NCBI RefSeq assembly: GCF_002836055.1
Contig: NZ_PJBS01000350.1
Coordinates: 1-64,000 of the forward strand
Length of the DNA stretch: 64,000 nucleotides
Source of the DNA: Psychroflexus sp. MES1-P1E
GTDB lineage: Bacteria > Bacteroidota > Bacteroidia > Flavobacteriales > Flavobacteriaceae
Direction: 5' to 3'
The position numbers were made by a program, and so were the translations under genes. Shown piece by piece: positions 35,119-44,214 of the stretch; the stretch's first letter is position 1; each line of letters opens with the position of its first letter. The notes under the pieces are model-generated. The model saw only the letters and a list, made by a program, of their open reading frames with translations, was not told the origin of the DNA and did no database searches.

Positions 35119-35529
35119 TCAAGGAGCCAAAATAATGAATGGGTCCATCGGTATATTTCTCAAAATCCAAAAACTTACCACAATTACCAAAATTACCCAT
35201 GGTGCTGCGTTGTGGTAAAGTATGTTTTTAACTGTGTCTTCCTTTTGAAAACTATTTTGGTAAAATACATAAAACTTATAGAAAATAACCAAAAGTACTA
35301 AGATTATAAGAAAATTATGTTGGAGGCCTACCCATAAATTTCCGTGGAGCATTTCATGAAAAGCACGTTGGGACCCACATCCAGGGCAGTATAAACCCGT
35401 AAAACTATAAAAGGGGCATTTAGGAAAGTAGGCAAAAGACTTTGGGTTTAAATTAAAATATAGCATACCCAACGCTAGAATCGCGATGGGTATGCTCATT
35501 TTTAATATTTGTGAAAAACCTTTAGTCAC
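35119..35529 (-). CDS. DUF2752 membrane protein
   Basis: A 136-residue protein with three membrane helices. The family signature is the cysteine-rich segment CPFYSFTGLYCPGCGSQRA (about 38-56), followed by HEMLHGN. Its function is unknown; relatives often pair with CD225-like proteins, as here (two-base gap). The cysteines could bind metal or form disulfides at the membrane surface. Confidence 0.88.
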   Translation of the reverse strand: MTKGFSQILKMSIPIAILALGMLYFNLNPKSFAYFPKCPFYSFTGLYCPGCGSQRAFHEMLHGNLWVGLQHNFLIILVLLVIFYKFYVFYQNSFQKEDTVKNILYHNAAPWVILVIVVSFWILRNIPMDPFIILAP

Positions 35530-35531
35530 TT

Positions 35532-35855
35532 TTAGTTTTGGCTACTTTTTTCCAATTCTTGATTATAAGCTTTCGTGAATTCTTCTATAAACTCATCACC
35601 TGCAAATAGAAAAACAACTAATGGTATAGCAACCACAATCAAAAGTCCAAGGATAAGAGCAACAATCCACCATGTTCTCGCATTTTTAGAAGCCCTCTCT
35701 GCGCCTTCATAATCTTCTGCATTATACTTTGTATTGACCTGAGAAGCATAAATAATGCTTACAATTCCCGCTGGTAAACAGCATAAAATAGTAGTAATAA
35801 TAGCCAATAACAGATGGTTAGAGGGCATTGGATGTTTATTTTGATTAATTTCCAT
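35532..35855 (-). CDS. CD225/dispanin-like CCC-motif membrane protein
   Basis: A 107-residue two-helix protein. The first helix LLLAIITTILCCLPAGIVSI, the loop YASQVNTKYNAEDYEGAERA and the second helix match the CD225/dispanin (interferon-induced transmembrane-like) pattern. Bacterial members are widespread and lack a known role. First gene of a three-gene membrane-protein operon. Confidence 0.85.
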   Translation of the reverse strand: MEINQNKHPMPSNHLLLAIITTILCCLPAGIVSIIYASQVNTKYNAEDYEGAERASKNARTWWIVALILGLLIVVAIPLVVFLFAGDEFIEEFTKAYNQELEKSSQN

Positions 35856-35921
35856 TAGATTATTTGTTTATTTCCATAAAATTAACATTTAGTTAATCAT
35901 ATCCTAAGCATTTTCAAAAAA

Positions 35922-37211
35922 TTATTTTAACTCATGAACAAATTCAGAAAGAGCATTGACAGTGTGGTCTATATCTTCATAAGATAAAGCATCGTTTAAA
36001 AAATAACTTTCAAAGGCACTTGGAGGCATATACACACCTCGGTCTAGCATACCATGAAAGTAGGTTTTAAACTTAGGATTATTTCCGTGAGCAGCCGTTT
36101 CAAAATCCATAACAGGATCCTTGCAGAAGTGAATAGAAATCATAGAACCTATTCTGTTGATTTGGTGATCAATATTAGCGTTGTTAAGCACCTTTGCCAT
36201 GCCTTTATGTAAATACGCCGTCTTTTTATCAAGGCTTTCAAAGATTTCTCTATTGTTATTCAGCTCTTTAAGCATCGTATATCCTGCCGCCATGGCCAAG
36301 GGGTTACCACTAAGAGTCCCTGCTTGATAAACTGGGCCGTCTGGAGAAAGATGATTCATGATGTCTGATTTTCCAGCGAAAGCCCCAACGGGAAGACCTC
36401 CACCTACCACTTTTCCAAACGTCACGATATCCGCTTCAACCCCCAATAATTCTTGGACACCTCCTGGCGCAAGCCTAAAGCCTGTCATCACTTCATCAAA
36501 TACCAGTAAGATCTCGTTATCATCACAAATTTGTCTCAGACCTTCAAGAAATCCTTTTTTGGGAAGAATACAACCCATATTTCCAGCGACAGGTTCTATG
36601 ATAATGCAAGCAATGTCTCCTTTATTTTCTTCTACTAGTTTTTCAACGCTTTCTAAATTATTGTAATGTGCTAACAGAGTATCTTTCGCAGTTCCTTTGG
36701 TAACTCCTGGAGAATTAGGTTCACCAAAAGTTACGGCACCACTTCCAGCTTGGATAAGAAATGAGTCACTATGGCCGTGATAGCATCCTGCAAACTTTAT
36801 AATTTTATCTTTTTTGGTATACCCTCTTGCTAATCTTACTGCACTCATACAGGCTTCAGTGCCACTATTGACAAATCGAATCTTATCAATTCCTGGAACC
36901 ATACTCACTGCAAGTTTAGCAATTTCAGTTTCTAGAGCAGTAGGAATTCCGAAAGATGTTCCGTCTTTTGTTCGCTCCACAATTGCTTTAACAACAGCTG
37001 GATGCGCATGTCCAAGAATCATAGGGCCCCATGATGAGATATAATCAATCAGTTTGTTGTCGTCTTCGTCATATAGATAAGCTCCCTTTGCTTTTTTTAC
37101 GAAAATAGGATCGCCACCTACAGCATTGAATGCTCTCACAGGAGAATTTACACCCCCAGGAATATACTTTTTGGCTTCATTAAACAATGCACTACTTCGT
37201 TTGTAAATCAT
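35922..37211 (-). CDS. hemL: Glutamate-1-semialdehyde 2,1-aminomutase
   Basis: PLP enzyme that makes 5-aminolevulinate from glutamate-1-semialdehyde in the C5 route to haem. The 429-residue length is standard. The start [20 protein letters not shown] is diagnostic, and the PLP lysine lies in [15 protein letters not shown] near residue 265. It is the third gene of an operon after the glucosaminidase (three-base gap) and the ACC-deaminase-like gene. Confidence 0.97.
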   Translation of the reverse strand: MIYKRSSALFNEAKKYIPGGVNSPVRAFNAVGGDPIFVKKAKGAYLYDEDDNKLIDYISSWGPMILGHAHPAVVKAIVERTKDGTSFGIPTALETEIAKLAVSMVPGIDKIRFVNSGTEACMSAVRLARGYTKKDKIIKFAGCYHGHSDSFLIQAGSGAVTFGEPNSPGVTKGTAKDTLLAHYNNLESVEKLVEENKGDIACIIIEPVAGNMGCILPKKGFLEGLRQICDDNEILLVFDEVMTGFRLAPGGVQELLGVEADIVTFGKVVGGGLPVGAFAGKSDIMNHLSPDGPVYQAGTLSGNPLAMAAGYTMLKELNNNREIFESLDKKTAYLHKGMAKVLNNANIDHQINRIGSMISIHFCKDPVMDFETAAHGNNPKFKTYFHGMLDRGVYMPPSAFESYFLNDALSYEDIDHTVNALSEFVHELK

Positions 37212-37214
37212 ATG

Positions 37215-38042
37215 TTATCTAGTTTTTACTTTTAATTCTTGACCAATTTGAATCTGGTCATTCTTTAATTTATTAATTAATTTTAATTTTTCAACAGTAA
37301 TGTCAAATTTTTGAGAAATATTATAAAGTGTATCCCCTTTTTTGACGAGATAGAATTCTAAATCGCTGTTTGAAATTCTTTTTGGCTTCGGTAAGGGCAT
37401 ATTCGCATTCTTTCCTAGCACCTCTTTATCAAATTCATTAAGGTTATACCGTTCAATGAGACTTATCAGTTTTTGAGGATATCTTGGGTCTGTTGCGTAG
37501 CCTGCACGTTTTAAACCTCTAGCCCAAGATGTGTAATCATCGCTTTTATAATCAAACAAAAAAGCATACCGATTTCTTTTAAATAAAAATAAAGAATGAT
37601 CTCTAAAGGAATATTTGGGGTCATTGTATTTTCTAAAACACTCTTGGGCTTCATCATCATCATGATAGACTTTCTCGCCTTTCCAGCCGTTGCATTTTAT
37701 TCCGAAATGATTATTAGAGCGACTTGTCAGCGGGCCATTTCCAGATCCAGATTCCAGAATTCCTTGAGCAATCTTAATGCTTGCAGGGATTCCGTATAGC
37801 CTCATTTCTTCTTTGGCAATATTCGCATAATTGTATATATATAGCTCGACTGGGCTTAAACTAGCAAGGTTTATTCCAGCTTCAGAAACCACATTATCTT
37901 CGTCTTTTGACCGAGGATAGGTTCTAGGCACTTCCCTTGAAGCTTTGGTTTTTGTAGATGTAGTTGCTACTGATTTTTTTGAAGATCCACAGGATGATAT
38001 AAAAATCACTAAGAGGATATAGAGGCTGGCTTTAAGTTTCAT
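37215..38042 (-). CDS. Glucosaminidase lipoprotein with LysM domain
   Basis: A 275-residue lipoprotein with Cys18 in IFISSC. The glucosaminidase domain (about 65-205) has the FlgJ/autolysin motif ILESGSGNGPLTSRSNNHFG with a catalytic Glu. A LysM module (about 230-275, YLVKKGDTLYNISQKFDITV) binds peptidoglycan. It probably trims cell-wall glycans at the outer membrane or in the periplasm. It overlaps the upstream gene by four bases. Confidence 0.92.
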   Translation of the reverse strand: MKLKASLYILLVIFISSCGSSKKSVATTSTKTKASREVPRTYPRSKDEDNVVSEAGINLASLSPVELYIYNYANIAKEEMRLYGIPASIKIAQGILESGSGNGPLTSRSNNHFGIKCNGWKGEKVYHDDDEAQECFRKYNDPKYSFRDHSLFLFKRNRYAFLFDYKSDDYTSWARGLKRAGYATDPRYPQKLISLIERYNLNEFDKEVLGKNANMPLPKPKRISNSDLEFYLVKKGDTLYNISQKFDITVEKLKLINKLKNDQIQIGQELKVKTR

Positions 38043-38977
38043 AAAAGGGTAATGGTTTGAAGTCCTTTTTGTTTTAAACTACGGTTCATACCTTCAATAC
38101 CTTGAAGGCCTCCCGTATGAATTGCTAAAATACGAGTATTTTTGGGAAAAACCCCTGAGGCTATTAATTCGAAAATGCCGTAAAACATCTTTCCAGTATA
38201 AATGGGGTCCAGTTGAATTTGATATTTACTTTGAAAGGAATTTATGAAGTCTATCAATTCTGAATTCACTTTAGCATAGCCTCCAAAATGAAAGTCGGTT
38301 TGAAGTGACCAATTGGATTTTAAAGTCCATCTGGAGATCTCATTTTGAAGGAAATCCCCTTTTAAAGCAGAAAAACCCAAGACATGTTGGTGAGATTTTG
38401 CACCTTCTATAAGTCCAGCAACTGTTCCACCAGTCCCAACCGATGAACAAATGACGTCGAAATTATCATCTTCTGTCGTTAATATCTCAGTGCAGCCTTT
38501 TATGGCTAAAGCGTTAGTGCCTCCTTCTGGAATAGAATAAAGGCTTGGATCCGATTTAAATAAATTCCCAACATACGGAATATGTTCTTTAAGCCTGTAG
38601 TCTTTTCTGGTTACAAAAAACAATTCCATGTTTTTTTGGAATGCAAAGTTAAGCGTTGGATTACTGGCGAGTGTTTTCTGCAAATCTTCTCCAAGTTCTT
38701 GTCCACGTATAATTCCGATAGACTTTAAACCGATAATATGACAGGCTTCTGCCGTTGCCGCAATGTGATTTGAGAAGGCTCCACCAAATGTTAGGATTTT
38801 AGTAAATCCTTCATCCTGAGTTTTTAGAATATTATATTTAAGTTTTCTAAATTTGTTGCCTGAGACTATAGGATGAATTAAATCCTCTCGTTTTACAAAT
38901 AATTCAACGCCATTAAACTCTCCTATAAATTGGTTGGGCGATGAGAAATCTTTAGAAAAAAAAGAGCTGGAAAACAT
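38039..38977 (-). CDS. ACC deaminase / D-cysteine desulfhydrase-like PLP enzyme
   Basis: A 312-residue fold-type II PLP enzyme. KREDLIHPIVSGNKFRKLKY places the PLP lysine near residue 40, and FGGAFSNHIAATA and SVGTGGTVAGL bind the cofactor. The family includes 1-aminocyclopropane-1-carboxylate deaminases and D-cysteine desulfhydrases; the latter is more usual in bacteria without plant contact. I take ATG 38977 as the start; the longer frame would begin at TTG 39001 with an implausible hydrophobic addition. First gene of the operon with the glucosaminidase and hemL. Confidence 0.87.
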   Translation of the reverse strand: MFSSSFFSKDFSSPNQFIGEFNGVELFVKREDLIHPIVSGNKFRKLKYNILKTQDEGFTKILTFGGAFSNHIAATAEACHIIGLKSIGIIRGQELGEDLQKTLASNPTLNFAFQKNMELFFVTRKDYRLKEHIPYVGNLFKSDPSLYSIPEGGTNALAIKGCTEILTTEDDNFDVICSSVGTGGTVAGLIEGAKSHQHVLGFSALKGDFLQNEISRWTLKSNWSLQTDFHFGGYAKVNSELIDFINSFQSKYQIQLDPIYTGKMFYGIFELIASGVFPKNTRILAIHTGGLQGIEGMNRSLKQKGLQTITLL

Positions 38978-39052
38978 AGGTAAATTCAGAATAAAATTCA
39001 AAATTACAGTCTTAAATTCAATTTGTGGTCTGGTTTATTTAAATTTATAGAA

Positions 39053-39220
39053 ATGATTAATTTTAAAAAGCGATTACCGTTGGAAGAAGGTGACTATTAC
39101 ATAACAAAAGAAGGCTATAGGTGTTTTACAGAACAGTACCACCTAAAGCGAGGTTATTGTTGTGAAAGTGGTTGTAGACATTGTCCATACGGTTATAAAA
39201 AGGAAAAAAATAATTTATAG
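39053..39220 (+). CDS. DUF5522 small cysteine-rich protein
   Basis: A 55-residue protein of the DUF5522 type. The core YYITKEGYRCFTEQYHLKRG is followed by CCESGCRHCPYGYKK, four cysteines that probably bind zinc or an iron-sulfur cluster. Function unknown. ATG 39053 is the natural start; an upstream TTG lacks support. It is two bases upstream of the urocanase gene, the first of a likely three-gene operon. Confidence 0.85.
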   Translation: MINFKKRLPLEEGDYYITKEGYRCFTEQYHLKRGYCCESGCRHCPYGYKKEKNNL

Positions 39221-39222
39221 AT

Positions 39223-41247
39223 ATGACGTTTAGCGAAGAAATTTTAGAAGGAATATCATCACAATTGCCATTGCCAAGGAATTATGATAATGCGCTTAAT
39301 CACGCCCCGAAACGAAAAAAATGCCTCACGGCTTCAGAAGAACTTCTCGCCCTTAAAAATGCTCTAAGATACTTTCCACAACACTTTCATGAGACTTTAG
39401 CAAAAGAATTTAAAGAAGAGCTAGATACTTATGGCAGGATTTATATGTTTCGATTTAAGCCAACTTTTGAAATTTATGCTAGACCAATTTCAGATTATCC
39501 AGGTAGAACTCTTCAAGCTAAGGCTATTATGCTGATGATTCAGAACAACCTAGATAAGGCAGTCGCCCAACATCCCGATGAATTGATAACTTATGGAGGC
39601 AACGGGTCAGTTTTTCAAAATTGGGCTCAGTATAGGTTAACCATGAAATATTTAGCAGAAATGGCAGACGATCAAACGTTAGTCATTAATTCTGGTCATC
39701 CGCAAGGGCTCTTCCCTTCTAGTGTTTCAGCACCTAGGGTGGTGGTTTCTAATGGAATGACTATTCCTAATTATTCTAAACCAGATGACTTTGAGAGGTT
39801 TAATGCCCTTGGAGTTTCCCAATATGGGCAAATGACAGCTGGAAGCTATATGTATATAGGCCCTCAAGGAATAGTTCATGGGACGACAATTACAGTTCTA
39901 AATGGATTTCGAAAAATTAATAAATCACCAAAAGGAGGTTTGTTTTTAACCTCTGGCCTTGGAGGAATGAGTGGGGCGCAGCCTAAGGCTGGGAATATAG
40001 CGGGTTGTGTTACCGTATGTGTTGAAGTAAATTTAAAAGCTATTCAAACACGACATGAGCAAGGCTGGGTAGATGAGGTTATTGATGATTTAGATTTTTT
40101 GGTCAAAAGAGTCATACAAGCAAAGAAAAATAAAGAAGCACTTTCAATTGCTTACCAAGGGAATATAGTTGAAGTCTGGGAGAAATTTGAAGAACAAAAT
40201 ATCCATATCGATTTAGGATCAGATCAAACTTCGCTTCATAATCCTTGGGCAGGAGGGTATTATCCCATGGGATTTAGCTACGAAGAAGCCAATGAACTTA
40301 TGGTAAATTCACCTGAAATTTTCAAAACTGAAGTTGAAAACACCTTAAAACGTCATGTTAATTCTATAAATACTCATTCAGAACGGGGGACTTATTTTTT
40401 CGATTATGGAAATGCTTTTTTATTGGAGGCTTCTAGAGCTGGGGCAAAAGTTCATAAAAATGATAAAGGACAGCGTGTTAGTTTAACTGATGCAGAATCA
40501 AATTCAAAAGAGTTTGCTTATCCTAGTTATGTTCAAGATATTATTGGACCTATGTGTTTTGATTATGGGTTTGGACCTTTTAGGTGGGTTTGTGCTTCAG
40601 GACAACCTGAAGACTTGGAGAAGACAGACGCTATTGCTACTCAAGTTTTAGAAGAGCTTATGAAAACTTCCGAGAAAGATATTCAACAACAAATGCGAGA
40701 TAATATTACTTGGATAAAAGGAGCTCAAGACAATAACTTGGTTGTAGGGTCTCAAGCGAGAATATTATATGCCGATGCTGAAGGGAGAATGAAGATTGCA
40801 GACGCCTTTAACAAAGCTATTGCTGAAGGTGATCTTGGTGAAATTATTTTGGGCAGAGATCATCATGATGTTTCAGGAACTGACTCACCTTATAGAGAAA
40901 CTTCAAATATTTATGATGGAAGTAAATTTACAGCAGATATGGCAATTCAAAACGTTATAGGAGATAGTTTTAGAGGGGCTACATGGGTAAGCATACACAA
41001 CGGAGGAGGCGTAGGCTGGGGAGAAGTTATCAACGGAGGTTTTGGCATGTTACTTGATGGTAGTATAGAAGCAGGTAAGAAATTAAAATCTATGCTGCAT
41101 TGGGATGTAAATAATGGTGTAGCCAGACGATCTTGGGCTAGGAATGAAGGTGCCGAAATCGCCATAAAAAGGGCTATGAGTGAAGAACCCAAGTTAAAAG
41201 TAACCTTACCGTTTCATGTAGAAGATTCAATATTTAAAACACTATAA
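39223..41247 (+). CDS. hutU: Urocanate hydratase, long form
   Basis: Second enzyme of histidine degradation, converting urocanate to imidazolonepropionate with tightly bound NAD+. The 674 residues match the longer form found also in animals, not the ~555-residue Pseudomonas HutU. YGGNGSVFQNWAQYRLTMKY and LVINSGHPQGLFPS are clear signatures. HutH, HutI and HutG are not in this window. It is flanked at two-base distances by DUF5522 and a DUF4136 lipoprotein gene. Confidence 0.95.
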   Translation: MTFSEEILEGISSQLPLPRNYDNALNHAPKRKKCLTASEELLALKNALRYFPQHFHETLAKEFKEELDTYGRIYMFRFKPTFEIYARPISDYPGRTLQAKAIMLMIQNNLDKAVAQHPDELITYGGNGSVFQNWAQYRLTMKYLAEMADDQTLVINSGHPQGLFPSSVSAPRVVVSNGMTIPNYSKPDDFERFNALGVSQYGQMTAGSYMYIGPQGIVHGTTITVLNGFRKINKSPKGGLFLTSGLGGMSGAQPKAGNIAGCVTVCVEVNLKAIQTRHEQGWVDEVIDDLDFLVKRVIQAKKNKEALSIAYQGNIVEVWEKFEEQNIHIDLGSDQTSLHNPWAGGYYPMGFSYEEANELMVNSPEIFKTEVENTLKRHVNSINTHSERGTYFFDYGNAFLLEASRAGAKVHKNDKGQRVSLTDAESNSKEFAYPSYVQDIIGPMCFDYGFGPFRWVCASGQPEDLEKTDAIATQVLEELMKTSEKDIQQQMRDNITWIKGAQDNNLVVGSQARILYADAEGRMKIADAFNKAIAEGDLGEIILGRDHHDVSGTDSPYRETSNIYDGSKFTADMAIQNVIGDSFRGATWVSIHNGGGVGWGEVINGGFGMLLDGSIEAGKKLKSMLHWDVNNGVARRSWARNEGAEIAIKRAMSEEPKLKVTLPFHVEDSIFKTL

Positions 41248-41249
41248 TC

Positions 41250-41786
41250 ATGAAAGTTTATGTACGAGTCTTGCTTTTATTAGGAATTATGTCTTTAATG
41301 TCATGTTCGTCAGTTCGAGTGGCAGCAGATTATGATAAAGAAGTAGATTTTAAAATGTATAATTCTTTTGCTTTTTTTAAACCTGGCATAGATGAAGCAA
41401 AAATTTCTGATTTAGATAAAAAAAGAATTCTAAGAGCTATTGAAAGAGAATTAGTAGCTAAGGGTATGTTTAAGGTTTCTAATCCAGACTTACTTATAAG
41501 CATTTTCACAGAAACCAGAGAAAATGTAAATATCCACCAAAATAATTTTGGTTACGGATGGGGATGGAATCCATATTTCTCCGGCTTTGGCGGAAACAAT
41601 ATAGTCTCAAGTAATATAGAAGGGACGCTGTATATTGATCTTATTGATGCTCAGAAAAATGAGTTAGTTTGGCAAGGATTGGGAACAGGTGTTTTAAGTC
41701 TTGACATGAAAAAGAAAGAAGAAAAAATTAATAAAATAGTAAATGAAATTTTGGAGGAATATCCTCCTGAAAGAGACCAGAAGTAA
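41250..41786 (+). CDS. DUF4136 lipoprotein
   Basis: A 178-residue lipoprotein with Cys19 in SLMSC. The mature part follows the DUF4136 pattern: VAADYDKEVDFKMYNSFAFF, a glycine/asparagine/tryptophan-rich central loop (YGWGWNPYFSGFGGNN), and GTLYIDLIDAQKNELVWQG. Function unknown, probably outer-membrane associated. It is two bases after hutU; a link to histidine use is not implied by the family. Confidence 0.88.
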   Translation: MKVYVRVLLLLGIMSLMSCSSVRVAADYDKEVDFKMYNSFAFFKPGIDEAKISDLDKKRILRAIERELVAKGMFKVSNPDLLISIFTETRENVNIHQNNFGYGWGWNPYFSGFGGNNIVSSNIEGTLYIDLIDAQKNELVWQGLGTGVLSLDMKKKEEKINKIVNEILEEYPPERDQK

Positions 41787-41814
41787 GTTCATGGTTGTTT
41801 ATTTAGTTTGTTAG

Positions 41815-41858
41815 ATAAAGCTGTACAGAGTGAAAGTTCATTTTGTACAGCTTTATTG
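41815..41858 (+). terminator. Hairpin after the DUF4136 gene
   Basis: A 13-bp perfect stem ATAAAGCTGTACA (41815-41827) / TGTACAGCTTTAT (41844-41856) with a 16-base loop. The T run is weak. Confidence 0.65.
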
Positions 41859-41882
41859 TTATAATGAAGTTAAATTAATATT

Positions 41883-42377
41883 ATGAGTAGAGGATTTGTA
41901 AAGTAAAGCGGTCAATAAGAATCACCTATAATCCCTCCAAGAGCTTCCTTACCTGACGGTGTGACCAATGATGTTACTCCTCAAGGAAAAGTAATGCTCA
42001 GAGAAGAAAAATTAAAACTAGAGAAGCAAAGAGCCGATCTTACTATCCAAGACGATACCGAGCGAAGAAGAGAATTGGCTGTATTTGATGGAAAATTAAA
42101 GTTGCTCGATGAAAGATTAAATACTGCACAAGTTCTAAATCTAGAACAACAAAATAAAAGCGAAATTAGGTTTGGTGCGCATGTAAAGTTCAAAATGAAT
42201 GGCTCCATTCAAGATTCCAAAATTGTAGGAGTGGATGAGGTCAACATCAAAAAAAATAAAATAGCCTTTACTTCTCCTTTGGCTATGGCGATGACTTCTA
42301 AAAAGAAAGGAGATAATTTTGAATTTAAATTAAGTCAAGACTCTCAGCCTATTGAAATTCTAGGAATTAATTATTAA
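41883..42377 (+). pseudogene. GreA/GreB C-terminal-domain protein with two in-frame stops
   Basis: From ATG 41883 the frame reads MSRGFVK, then TAA (41904-41906), SGQ, TAA (41916-41918), then ESPIIPPRASLPDGV and continues open to 42377. The N-terminal pattern MSRGFVKE..QEE..IPPRA.LP is what I recall of the flavobacterial family, so both stops look like GAA to TAA changes. Downstream are a coiled coil (about codons 35-80) and a GreA/GreB C-terminal FKBP-like domain. A shorter product could begin at GTG 41961. The body of the gene shows no other damage, which suggests a recent loss or internal initiation. Confidence 0.65.
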
Positions 42378-42380
42378 TCC

Positions 42381-43031
42381 CTATAGATTTATAGCGCTAG
42401 CTACTTTCTCCAGACTTGCTTTATGCATTTCATGTTTGCCTTCGAACTTTAAAATCTCAGCAGCATTAGGAAAAATAGTAGAGGCTATTTTCAACTGAGT
42501 TTGGATTTTCTCTTCGGTTAAATACTCATCTTTAGATCCATAAATAATACTGGTTTTCAATTCTGGTAAATAGTTAAAATCTCGGGCATCAAATTCGTTA
42601 GGGATACTCCCTGAATGAAGGACTAAATGATCGCAAATTATATGGCGTTGAGCCATCCAACGTGTAACAACAGAAACGCCTTGTGAAAACCCCATCAAAA
42701 TTATATTTTTATCGGTTGGAAGAGATTCTTTGTTAAGGAGTGCATCTAAATAGTTTAGGATATTTTCTGTATCAAGCTCTCTGTTTTCTTTGGTGAGCCA
42801 AGAGGCTCCTATATATTTATAAGCTTTGGTTTGGTAGTACTTAGAAGGAGCCTGAGGTGCGATAATATAATTTTTTTCAGGATTTAAATCCTCAAAGTAA
42901 CTAATAAAATACTTGCTTAAAAAGCCAATTCCATGGCAAGCTATCCATACGTTTTTAGTTTTATCGGTTAGTGTATTGAGGGTAGAGTAAGTATTGGTTG
43001 TTTGGTAACTCACTTGATTCTGATGGCTCAT
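42381..43031 (-). CDS. Alpha/beta-hydrolase (carboxylesterase/lysophospholipase type)
   Basis: A 216-residue serine hydrolase. The nucleophile elbow GFSQG holds Ser116. An Asp follows in YGSKDEYLT and the His in FEGKHEMHK, completing the triad. CHGIGFLSKYF near residue 32 supplies the oxyanion hole. No signal peptide, so cytosolic. The PF02230 group contains carboxylesterases and acyl-protein thioesterases; the substrate is unknown. Confidence 0.87.
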   Translation of the reverse strand: MSHQNQVSYQTTNTYSTLNTLTDKTKNVWIACHGIGFLSKYFISYFEDLNPEKNYIIAPQAPSKYYQTKAYKYIGASWLTKENRELDTENILNYLDALLNKESLPTDKNIILMGFSQGVSVVTRWMAQRHIICDHLVLHSGSIPNEFDARDFNYLPELKTSIIYGSKDEYLTEEKIQTQLKIASTIFPNAAEILKFEGKHEMHKASLEKVASAINL

Positions 43032-43072
43032 TCTTGATTTTTTTTCTCTTTACAAATATCAAAGTAATTGAT

Positions 43073-43080
43073 TAATTTTG
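43073..43080 (+). promoter_or_regulatory. Promoter of the GH113-like gene (probably leaderless)
   Basis: TAATTTTG ends six bases before ATG 43087. The TTG within it was the apparent start of a longer frame. Confidence 0.5.
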
Positions 43081-43086
43081 CTTTAT

Positions 43087-44109
43087 ATGGGCTATCTGAG
43101 ACATTATTTTTCAATTTTCTTTATTTTCTATCTTGGATGTTCTTCACTTCACTCCCAATTTAAAGAAAACACACAGATCAATGGAATAAGTATGGTAGCC
43201 TCCAGAAATACGATCACTCAGAATCACGCGAATGCGATAGTTCATTTAAATTCTAATTTCGTAAGTGTTATGCCTTACGCTTTTATGCCTAAACTCTCTC
43301 AACCAGAACTTATTTTTGATAAGAATAAGCAATGGCTTGGTGAAACCATAAGGGGTATCAAAGAGGATATCGAAACGTTACAGGCTCAAAAGTTAGACGT
43401 TATGCTAAAACCCCACATTTGGGTCTGGAGCGGTAATTTTACAGGAGATATCAAAATGTTCTCTGAAGAGGATTGGATTCAATTTGAAGAAAATTACAAA
43501 AAATACATTTTAGAGTTTGCGCATTTAGGGGAATCTATGGGGGTGAAGTTGTTTTGCATTGGTACTGAACTAAATAGCTTTGTAAATCATAGACCTGTGT
43601 TTTGGTGTTCGCTTATTGATGAAGTCAAGTCCGTTTATTCTGGTGATCTCACTTATGCTGAAAATTGGGATACTCATACGGAAGTTCACTTTTGGGATAG
43701 TCTTGATTTTATAGGTATCGATGCTTATTTCCCTATTTCTAATTCTAAAACTCCTAGTTTTGAAGAGGCTTTTTTGAAGTGGGAAATTTTGAAAGAAGAT
43801 CTCAAGACCTATTCTAAAGATTTTCAAACACGAGTTTTATTCACGGAATACGGATACAGGAGTATAGACTTTGCAGGAGAGAAGCCTTGGGTTTCCAAAA
43901 GAGTGGAAGATAAGGCGAATGAAAATGCCCAACTCAACTTATTAAAAGCTTTACATCAAAGTTTATGGAAAGAGGATTGGTTTGCTGGTGGATTTTTATG
44001 GAAGTGGTTTCCCTATTATAATTCACAATTAAATGAACATCGAAATCGGTTTTCTATCCAAGGAAAAAAATCTGAAGCCTATCTCAAAGAATTTTATGCT
44101 GACCATTAA
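43087..44109 (+). CDS. GH113-like glycoside hydrolase, exported
   Basis: A 340-residue protein with an N-terminal signal (hydrophobic to about residue 17, Cys18 may be lipidated). The rest fits a TIM barrel like GH113 beta-mannanases: MLKPHIWVWSGN, a likely acid/base Glu in FCIGTELNSF, IGIDAYFPIS, and a likely nucleophile Glu in LFTEYGYRS near residue 255. Both carboxylates are present. Mannan or a related beta-glycan is inferred only from the family. No polysaccharide utilisation locus (SusC/SusD) is nearby. ATG 43087 is chosen over TTG 43078, which lies in the promoter. Confidence 0.82.
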   Translation: MGYLRHYFSIFFIFYLGCSSLHSQFKENTQINGISMVASRNTITQNHANAIVHLNSNFVSVMPYAFMPKLSQPELIFDKNKQWLGETIRGIKEDIETLQAQKLDVMLKPHIWVWSGNFTGDIKMFSEEDWIQFEENYKKYILEFAHLGESMGVKLFCIGTELNSFVNHRPVFWCSLIDEVKSVYSGDLTYAENWDTHTEVHFWDSLDFIGIDAYFPISNSKTPSFEEAFLKWEILKEDLKTYSKDFQTRVLFTEYGYRSIDFAGEKPWVSKRVEDKANENAQLNLLKALHQSLWKEDWFAGGFLWKWFPYYNSQLNEHRNRFSIQGKKSEAYLKEFYADH

Positions 44110-44155
44110 ATCGCTTGTTGATGTTTAATAGAAGTTATAAAAGTATTTTAAAATC

Positions 44156-44172
44156 GCTTACTTCTAGTAAGC
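44156..44172. repeat. Palindrome upstream of the menaquinone genes
   Basis: GCTTACT (44156-44162) and AGTAAGC (44166-44172) form a 7-bp perfect repeat with a three-base centre, 17 bases before the TAATTTTG element of the menI promoter. It could be an operator or a weak terminator for the preceding gene. Confidence 0.4.
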
Positions 44173-44188
44173 AATGGATTTCCTTTTG

Positions 44189-44196
44189 TAATTTTG
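44189..44196 (+). promoter_or_regulatory. Putative menI-menF promoter (-7 element)
   Basis: TAATTTTG, 18 bases before ATG 44215. The apparent TTG start of a longer frame lies inside it. Confidence 0.5.
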
Positions 44197-44214
44197 AATT
44201 CTGACAAAGCAATC

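Noticed and set aside
21506-41918. Genetic-code change with TAA read as an amino acid
   Set aside because: TAA is the normal terminal codon of many intact genes here, so the three early TAA codons are better explained by mutation or restart.
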